This document shows positions 7,669 to 12,459 of a stretch of 12,459 nt of DNA, piece after piece. Positions within the stretch are counted from its first letter, which is position 1. Every line of letters starts with the position of its first letter. Source of the stretch: QALR01 sp964466625 (GTDB lineage: Bacteria; Bacillota; Clostridia; Oscillospirales; CAG-272); assembly GCA_964466625.1 (NCBI GenBank), contig CAYXQF010000057.1, positions 1 through 12,459 of the forward strand, given 5' to 3'. The translations under genes were made by a program, and so were the position numbers. Under the pieces are notes generated by a model that made no database searches, was not told the origin of the DNA, and worked only from the letters and a program-made list of their open reading frames with translations.

Positions 7669-8952
7669 TCATTTTTTCGTCACCGTCACCTTGCGGCACT
7701 CGCTGACAGCAAGCATTGGTTTTTCGTTTCTCGGACGGTAAGTCACGTTTTCTATGGTAAAATCCGATTCTTCAAAAGTGACATCGGGAACGTCTACGCA
7801 GGAGATCGCCATGCGTGTGTGCGCAAGATCGCAATCCTTCACCGTGATATTTTTCATCGGTGTGTTGGAGCGCATGAAGCAGACCATCTTTTCAGAGGTC
7901 ACCTTAACGTTTTCAAAAACAATGTTTTCTTGCACAGGCATTTCGGAGCCGGGATATACGCTGTGAGAATAGTTGTCATTGTCAAAGTGAAGCTTCAGAC
8001 CCGTGTGGCGGTGGCTATCCAGCGTGATGTTTCGGAACGTGATATTGCGGCAACCCACGTTCAAATGTGTACCTTCCTGCACCATAACCCAAGCGATACC
8101 GTCAAAAACTTCCGTGCCTTCCGTGTGCGTGGGCGGTGTCATGGAAACGTATTCCGTTCCGTCCGGCTTCATATAAGCACGATAAATTCTGCCGTTATGC
8201 ACAACGCTGTCGGAATGGCGGATCATCATTCCCTCGTGCCAATTGAGCCAAGAACCGGCAAGGATACGGGAGAAGTAACCAACTTCACCGTGAGGCAAGT
8301 CGATACAATCTTCAACAAGACCGTTTTCAATCCAACCAAGCTCAGGGTTACCCGAAGAATAGTCGTGCGCATTGAGCGCCACAGCATCATCGTATGTACG
8401 GAATGTACAGCCGCGAACAATAAAATTCTTGCCGCTTCCGAAATGAACGCCGTCTTTTTTGCCCTCGATGTGTGCGTTTTCCACCAGCGCATTTTCAAAC
8501 GTGCAGATATGTACACAATAATCCATCGGCGGCAGATCCAAAACGACAAGATCGCGAATTTCCAAGTCCTTCACGTAATGGAAAGAAAACATACCGCGAA
8601 GACCGGGAATACACTTTTCTGTCTTCACGCCCTGCCCTTGACACATCACACCATTGCAGATCAGATTCAAACCCTTGATCTTAATATTGTGATTCCAAGT
8701 TTTCGTGAATGCACCGCGATTGACGATCACGTAGCCATTCTGTTCTTCTCCGGATTCGTTTCGGCGCAGAGAAAGTCCTTCTTCAAAGACAAGACTCGTA
8801 TCGTCGCCCACCATCATAGGAGAAACGATATCTGCAACGCCCTTACCGTCAATGAAGATCTCACCACCGATATCCAATGCCGCCTGCAAAGCCGCGCTGT
8901 TTTTTTCAGGCGCATTGCCGGGGAAAAAACCGAAATCTGATGCTTTTATCAT
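7669..8952 (-). CDS. Right-handed beta-helix protein, GH28/pectin-lyase-like
   Basis: A 427-residue protein with no signal peptide or membrane segment, so probably cytoplasmic. It shows the repeated short strands of the pectin-lyase fold (for example NITFRNITL, NIVFENVKV and NITVKDCDL, each ending in a polar turn). KKDGVHFGSG (165-174) and YDDAVALNAHD (187-197) resemble the aspartate motifs of glycoside hydrolase family 28 (NTDG and DD), but the GHG and RIK motifs are not evident, so polygalacturonase activity is not shown. Residues about 248-293 (HNGRIYRAY, TPPTHTEGTEVFDGIAWVMV) look like a small inserted module of a kind I associate with carbohydrate-binding and phage-tail proteins. The ATG at 8952 has GAGGA eight bases upstream. 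A structured RNA lies just upstream on the same strand, and I see no strong promoter between them. An intracellular uronide or polysaccharide-fragment hydrolase or lyase is the best guess. Confidence 0.72.
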   Translation of the reverse strand: MIKASDFGFFPGNAPEKNSAALQAALDIGGEIFIDGKGVADIVSPMMVGDDTSLVFEEGLSLRRNESGEEQNGYVIVNRGAFTKTWNHNIKIKGLNLICNGVMCQGQGVKTEKCIPGLRGMFSFHYVKDLEIRDLVVLDLPPMDYCVHICTFENALVENAHIEGKKDGVHFGSGKNFIVRGCTFRTYDDAVALNAHDYSSGNPELGWIENGLVEDCIDLPHGEVGYFSRILAGSWLNWHEGMMIRHSDSVVHNGRIYRAYMKPDGTEYVSMTPPTHTEGTEVFDGIAWVMVQEGTHLNVGCRNITFRNITLDSHRHTGLKLHFDNDNYSHSVYPGSEMPVQENIVFENVKVTSEKMVCFMRSNTPMKNITVKDCDLAHTRMAISCVDVPDVTFEESDFTIENVTYRPRNEKPMLAVSECRKVTVTKK

Positions 8953-8994
8953 AGATATGTCCTCACTTTTATGAAAAAATTTATTTTTAAATAC

Positions 8995-9178
8995 AAAAAA
9001 CCCACCCAGCCGTGTACGTCAGAATTAATGCCCTGCCAAAAGTCAGGGTGGTGCCCGCACCGATACTTCGTGCTCCCAGCGTCCGTGGCCAAACGTGACA
9101 AAGCAGGTCTGGTCGGGAGGTCTGCAATCCCATAGCGGATTGTTATGTTAAGGCTCCAAGAAATAGTTGTAGGTTTAA
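8995..9178 (-). ncRNA. Structured RNA candidate, about 184 nt, class uncertain
   Basis: This lies in a 318-base gap without a protein gene. On the minus strand the 5' end (AAACCTAC, 9176 to 9169) pairs with the 3' end (GTGGGTTT, 9005 to 8998), a closing helix running straight into six Ts, as in stand-alone RNAs with built-in terminators. A possible promoter precedes it: TTATAT at 9191-9186, with TTGCTA upstream at a long 19-base spacing. Inside are hairpins CAATCC/GGATTG (loop GCTATG), CTCCC/GGGAG enclosing a CCAGAC/GTTTGG stem, GCAC/GTGC or alternatively GGTG/CACC, and CCCTG/CAGGG. Length, closing helix and a GGAGCCTTAAC segment suggest 6S RNA, but I cannot draw the single long rod expected of 6S. 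A raiA-type RNA or a leader regulating the downstream beta-helix gene are alternatives. The SRP motif and T-box sequences are absent. Confidence 0.5.
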
Positions 9179-9226
9179 TTTTGACATATAACGAGAAAGG
9201 CAGGATTTTTTAGCAAATTTACCTTC

Positions 9227-9241
9227 GAGCGAGATTCGCTC
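9227..9241. other. Small hairpin after the DUF1292 gene
   Basis: GAGCGA and TCGCTC pair around a three-base loop, 30 bases past the DUF1292 stop. No T run follows directly on the minus strand, so it is at best a weak terminator or an mRNA end hairpin. Confidence 0.35.
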
Positions 9242-9270
9242 TGTTGTTATTATATGAAGATTCGGTTTTC

Positions 9271-9555
9271 TTATTCACCGTCGTATTCGATTTCGGAGAA
9301 AACTTCGTCATCGAAAGCGTCGGCAACTTTTTCATATTCATCATCATCATCGATGGTGGAAAGAATATCTTCGCCGTCTTCGTCTTTTTCAAGCTTCAAA
9401 AGTACGCATTCGCCGTTTTCATTGTCTGCAACGGGCATCAGCGCGTAATAAATATTACCGTCGATTTCGAGGGAAGCAATAACCTCAAATTCGATTTCAT
9501 TACCTTCTTCGTCTGTAAGAGTAATGACTTCGGTATCGAAAATTTCGTCTGCCAT
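9271..9555 (-). CDS. DUF1292 domain protein
   Basis: A 94-residue, strongly acidic protein of the DUF1292 family (YrzB-like), common in Firmicutes and of unknown function. The core TLTDEEGNEIEFEVIASLEIDGNIYYALM fits the family's beta-rich pattern, followed by a short conserved LLK segment and an Asp/Glu-rich C-terminal tail (for example TIDDDDEYEKV). It is soluble, with no signal peptide. The ATG at 9555 has GAAAGGA about 10 bases upstream. In Bacillus the family member sits with yrrK and yrzL-type genes, which are not seen here; instead this gene has its own strong promoter and appears monocistronic. An inverted repeat overlaps that promoter, suggesting regulation. Confidence 0.88.
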   Translation of the reverse strand: MADEIFDTEVITLTDEEGNEIEFEVIASLEIDGNIYYALMPVADNENGECVLLKLEKDEDGEDILSTIDDDDEYEKVADAFDDEVFSEIEYDGE

Positions 9556-9590
9556 TGGTAGGATTTCCTTTCAAAAATTCAATCTGAAAA

Positions 9591-9661
9591 ATCGAATATT
9601 TCGGAAGAAGCGGTGTTCCGCTGCGTTTCTTCTTATCTATATTGTATACTAAATATTCGAT
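9591..9661. promoter_or_regulatory. Perfect 11-bp inverted repeat overlapping the promoter, with leader hairpin
   Basis: ATCGAATATTT (9591-9601) and AAATATTCGAT (9651-9661) are exact reverse complements 49 bases apart. The second arm lies inside the spacer between the -35 and -10 boxes of the DUF1292 promoter and the first lies in the 5' leader, so they cannot both be transcribed. That suggests a paired protein-binding site, possibly with looping, rather than an RNA stem. Between them 9604-9632 forms a leader hairpin (GAAGA and AGCGG pairing with CCGCT and TCTTC, TGTT loop on the plus strand). Confidence 0.55.
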
Positions 9662-9669
9662 AATGTCAA
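9641..9669 (-). promoter_or_regulatory. Sigma-A promoter of the DUF1292 gene
   Basis: On the minus strand TTGACA (9669-9664) and TACAAT (9646-9641) are separated by 17 bases, close to the vegetative consensus. Transcription should start near 9634, giving a leader of about 80 bases. The promoter lies just after the end of pgsA. Confidence 0.85.
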
Positions 9670-9680
9670 GGTTTTTTTAT

Positions 9681-10302
9681 TTATTTCGACGGATTGATAT
9701 ATTTCCAGTATGCTTTGAGGTAATTAAAACCGGACCAAAGCGTCATCAAGGTCATTGCCGCCATGGTGAGATAGGAAACAACGTGTCCGCCGAGAAGTGT
9801 ATACGAAAACATGGGTTCAATAAGTGCTGCAAGGATAAAGAGGATCTGTGTGCAGGTCTTCACTTTGCCAAGCCAGTTTGCCGCGATGACGATGCCGTCG
9901 GTGTTGGTGACGACCATGCGCATAGAAGTGACGGCAAGCTCACGGAAGATGACGATAACGGTAGCCGCGAGAAGAAGCACGCCGTAAAGGCTTGCGCCTT
10001 CATCTCTGCCCGTCACATAGCAAAGAGAAATGAGCGCCACGAAAACCATGAGTTTATCCGCAAGCGGATCCATAAATTTACCGAAATTCGTTACAAGATT
10101 ATATTTTCTTGCAAGATAACCGTCCACGAAGTCCGTCAGCGACGCCAAACCGAAAAATGCCGCCGCAATGAGTCTGGACCAGATGCCAAGTCCGAAATCA
10201 AAGGTGATGAACACCGCCCCATCCCGTGAGCATAAATAACACAAAGAAAGGAACCATGATCATTCTCGCCATCGTAAGCTGATTGGGCAAATTCATTTTC
10301 AT
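9681..10302 (-). pseudogene. pgsA: CDP-diacylglycerol--glycerol-3-phosphate 3-phosphatidyltransferase, frame broken
   Basis: PgsA makes phosphatidylglycerol-phosphate in the membrane. The gene is split over two frames. The start ATG at 10302, with GGAGG seven bases upstream, opens a frame coding MKMNLPNQLTMARMIMVPFF and then stops at 10198 after 34 codons. The rest, from about 10244 to 9681, is in the next frame and holds the whole CDP-alcohol phosphotransferase motif (DG-x2-AR-x8-G-x3-D-x3-D, as DGYLAR ... G ... D ... D) and several membrane helices. Removing one base from the four-C run at 10217-10220 joins them into LTGWAVFITFDFGLGIW and gives a normal-sized protein of about 206 residues. 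The most likely cause is a homopolymer sequencing or assembly error, because pgsA is usually essential; a real mutation or programmed frameshift is less likely. It starts 18 bases after rimO, so it is the last gene of that operon. Confidence 0.85.
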
Positions 10303-10320
10303 AACATTTCCTCCGTTTTT

Positions 10321-11667
10321 TTATTTTGTCGTTTTACCGATGAGGTCGTAATCCACAGCTTCTGTGATGTCCACGTCCACGAACGTGCCGGGCGCGATGC
10401 GCTTTTTACCGAGCGCGTTTTTGAAATATACTTTGGTATCGATATCGGGAGCATCGGAAGCACTTCTGCCGTAGTAGATCTCTGCTACGGGGTCAAACGC
10501 TTCGCAAAGCACACGGATACGCTTGCCGACCATTTTGGAGTTCTTTTCGTCGGAGATGTGAAGCTGTTCGCGCATGATGATGTCATAGCGATCCTGCTTT
10601 GTCTGCTCGTCGATCTGATCTTCAAAATCGTAAGCAGGGGTATCTTCTTCACGGGAATAAGTGAAAGCACCGAGGCGATCAAAGCCTGCCACCTTCACAA
10701 ATTCGCAAAGCTCTTCGAAATCCGCATCGGTTTCGCCGGGGAAACCAACGATCACGGTCGTGCGGATACAAACATCGGGCATTGCCGCGCGAAGACGTGC
10801 GATGGTGTCTTTGATCATCGCGCTGTCACCGTGACGGTTCATCTTTTTCAAGATATTATCGCTGATGTGCTGAATGGGGAGGTCGATGTATTTTACCACG
10901 CGATCATTATCACGCATTTCTGCGATGAGCTCGTCGGTGATCTTGTCGGGATAGCAATAAAGAATACGGATCCACGGAATGTTGGTCGCTTTGGTGATCT
11001 CACGAATGAGTGTCGCAAGCTTATATTCACCGTAAAGGTCAAGACCATATCGTGTGGTATCCTGCGCGATGATGTTGAGCTCCTTTACGCCAAGCGCTTC
11101 CATGTCTTTCGCTTCTGCCACGATATCCTCGATAGGACGGCTGCGGAAACCGCCGCGAATGAGAGGGATCGCGCAATAGGTGCAACGGTTGTCACAGCCT
11201 TCCGCAATTTTAAGATATGCGGTATATTCGGGTGTGGTGACAACGCGCTCGCCGCCAAGAGGAGATGTATTTTTATCTTCAAAAGAGCTATATTTTTTGC
11301 CCTTCACAACGGCATCAACCGCGTCAACGATATTGGCAAGACTGCCCACGCCAAGAACAGCGTCCACTTCGGGAATCTCGGTGAAAATCTGATCTCTGTA
11401 TCTTTCCGCAAGACAACCTGTCACAACGATCGCTTTGAGATGTCTGTGTTCCTTGAGCCAAGCCACGTCAAGAATATTGTCAATGGCTTCTTTTTTCGCG
11501 CTTTCAATGAAGGCACAGGTATTGACAATAATCACGTCCGCATCAATATCTTCCGGTGTGATGGAATAGCCTGCCTTCACGAGATTTGCCAGCATAACCT
11601 CGGTGTCCACAAGGTTTTTGGAGCAACCGAGAGAAACAAAACCGACTTTGATTTTTTCTCTTTTCAT
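10321..11667 (-). CDS. rimO: Ribosomal protein S12 methylthiotransferase
   Basis: RimO is a radical-SAM iron-sulfur enzyme that adds a methylthio group to an aspartate of ribosomal protein S12. The 448-residue protein has the usual domain order. The N-terminal UPF0004 domain has cluster cysteines C15 (SLGCSKN), C51 (NTCAFIESA) and C85 (TGCLAERY). The radical-SAM domain has the CxxxCxxC motif C158/C162/C165 in EGCDNRCTYCAIPLIRGGFRS. A C-terminal TRAM domain runs from about 380 and ends EAVDYDLIGKT. SLGCSKNLVDTEVM and the YDLIG ending separate it from the sister tRNA enzyme MiaB. The ATG at 11667 follows AGAAGGGAA by a suitable distance. It lies 33 bases after cysS and 18 before pgsA, so the three are probably one transcript. 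Confidence 0.95.
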   Translation of the reverse strand: MKREKIKVGFVSLGCSKNLVDTEVMLANLVKAGYSITPEDIDADVIIVNTCAFIESAKKEAIDNILDVAWLKEHRHLKAIVVTGCLAERYRDQIFTEIPEVDAVLGVGSLANIVDAVDAVVKGKKYSSFEDKNTSPLGGERVVTTPEYTAYLKIAEGCDNRCTYCAIPLIRGGFRSRPIEDIVAEAKDMEALGVKELNIIAQDTTRYGLDLYGEYKLATLIREITKATNIPWIRILYCYPDKITDELIAEMRDNDRVVKYIDLPIQHISDNILKKMNRHGDSAMIKDTIARLRAAMPDVCIRTTVIVGFPGETDADFEELCEFVKVAGFDRLGAFTYSREEDTPAYDFEDQIDEQTKQDRYDIIMREQLHISDEKNSKMVGKRIRVLCEAFDPVAEIYYGRSASDAPDIDTKVYFKNALGKKRIAPGTFVDVDITEAVDYDLIGKTTK

Positions 11668-11700
11668 TGGAATCTTTCCCTTCTATCAAATTTTGAAGCT

Positions 11701-12459
11701 TTATGCCTTTTTGTAAGTTGTGCCTTCCTTGGTATCCACAAGGGCGATGCCCTTTTCGAGAAGCTCTGCACGGATCGCGTCAGCCTGCGCATAGTTCTTT
11801 GCTTTCTTTGCCGCCGCACGTTCTGCGATCTTTTCCAGGATCCATGCATCTTCTTCAGAAGGTGCCTCTGCTTCTTCTTTCACTTCCTCGCGGATAAGAC
11901 CGAGAGAAAGAACGGTGTCATAGTCAGCGATGATCGCAAGCTTTGTCGCATCAGAAAGTGCGCTGTCCTTGAGCATATCGTAAAGAACGGTAAGACCCTG
12001 CGCGGTGTTAAGATCCTGTGCCACGGCATCTTCGAATTTTGCGTGATATGCTTTCACAGCTTCTGTATCAGCCTCGCCGTCCTTTTTGAGCGCCGCCACA
12101 CGTTTGAGAAGCTTCGCGTAAGCCGCAGAAGCATTATCCATATTGGCGTAGCTGAAGGTAAGGGGTTTTCTGTAATGGCTCTGCAAGCAGAAAAGCCTGT
12201 ATGCCAGCGGATCGTAGCCTTTGCTTTCGATGAGAGAAACGGTGAGGAACTCGCCGCTGGATTTGCTCATCTTGCCGCGCTCGTCATTGAGGTGCTGAAC
12301 GTGGAACCAGTAGTTGCACCACTTGTGACCGACGTAAGCTTCGCTCTGCGCGATCTCGTTGGTGTGGTGGGGGAAGATATTATCCACGCCGCCGCAGTGA
12401 ATATCGAGATATTCACCGAGATATTTCATACTGATACCGGAGCATTCGATATGCCAGCC
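11701..12459 (-). CDS. cysS: Cysteine--tRNA ligase, 3' part only
   Basis: Class I aminoacyl-tRNA synthetase that charges tRNA-Cys. Only the C-terminal 252 residues are in the window; the reading frame is open through position 12459 (GWHIECSGIS precedes the first internal Met at 12429), so the start and the HIGH motif lie to the right. Present are the zinc-site segments GWHIECSG (Cys) and FPHHTNEIAQ (His and Glu), the KMSKS loop (GKMSKSSGEFLTV), and a helical anticodon-binding C-terminal part ending in a Lys-rich tail. Sequence such as MKYLGEYLDIHCGGVDNIFP is typical of the Firmicutes enzyme. It is upstream of rimO in the same orientation; its promoter is outside the window. Confidence 0.96.
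   Translation of the reverse strand, partial: GWHIECSGISMKYLGEYLDIHCGGVDNIFPHHTNEIAQSEAYVGHKWCNYWFHVQHLNDERGKMSKSSGEFLTVSLIESKGYDPLAYRLFCLQSHYRKPLTFSYANMDNASAAYAKLLKRVAALKKDGEADTEAVKAYHAKFEDAVAQDLNTAQGLTVLYDMLKDSALSDATKLAIIADYDTVLSLGLIREEVKEEAEAPSEEDAWILEKIAERAAAKKAKNYAQADAIRAELLEKGIALVDTKEGTTYKKA

Noticed and set aside
6712..8940. Open frame of 742 codons on the plus strand
   Set aside because: It runs antisense across glmM, the beta-helix acyltransferase, a terminator and the GH28-like gene. The translation is rich in His and Arg with no domain or repeat pattern, as expected from the complement of real genes, and I saw no fitting ribosome binding site.
8995..9178. SRP RNA or T-box leader
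   Set aside because: The conserved SRP loop sequence (GGTCCGGAAGGAAGCAGC-like) and the T-box sequence (GGTGGNACCGCG-like) are absent on both strands.

Overview
This window is bacterial chromosomal DNA, most likely from a member of the Clostridia (Firmicutes), probably an uncultured gut lineage. The evidence is consensus Gram-positive sigma-A promoters, AAAGGA/GGAGG ribosome binding sites, and typically Firmicutes genes: a YitT-family membrane protein, a SpoVB-like flippase, a short DtxR/MntR-type regulator, a DUF1292 protein, and a rimO-pgsA arrangement. Species cannot be fixed from the sequence. No phage genes, transposase, tRNA, rRNA or CRISPR array were seen.

Layout. 1-399 is non-coding but rich in inverted repeats and holds a 26-bp-period imperfect tandem repeat. 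400-1341 (-) is a YitT-family protein, divergent from a SpoVB-like flippase (1455-3008, +). A DtxR-type regulator (3207-3569, +) has its own near-consensus promoter and ends in a bidirectional terminator shared with the convergent glm operon. That operon runs right to left from 7554 to 3698: a stand-alone left-handed beta-helix protein resembling the GlmU acetyltransferase half, then glmM, then glmS. Upstream of it, and separated by a terminator, is a beta-helix protein related to GH28 glycosidases (7669-8952, -), preceded by a roughly 184-nt structured RNA candidate (8995-9178, -). A DUF1292 gene (9271-9555, -) follows, with a perfect 11-bp inverted repeat overlapping its promoter. The right end is a minus-strand cluster: cysS (3' part, running off the window), rimO and pgsA. 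pgsA is split between two frames by an apparent one-base insertion in a run of four C at 10217-10220.

How the genes fit together. GlmS makes glucosamine-6-phosphate and GlmM converts it to glucosamine-1-phosphate. The beta-helix protein, which keeps the His/Tyr/Asn positions of the GlmU acetyltransferase site but has no uridylyltransferase domain, could act on that product on the way to UDP-GlcNAc. The SpoVB-like flippase may serve envelope or spore-cortex assembly. The cysS-rimO-pgsA group is housekeeping (tRNA charging, ribosomal protein S12 modification, phosphatidylglycerol synthesis).

The items most worth a second look are the unclassified RNA at 8995-9178, the structured region 1-313, the lone GlmU-like acyltransferase in the glm operon, the pgsA frame break, and the promoter-overlapping inverted repeat at 9591-9661. 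No clearly new multi-gene system is visible.
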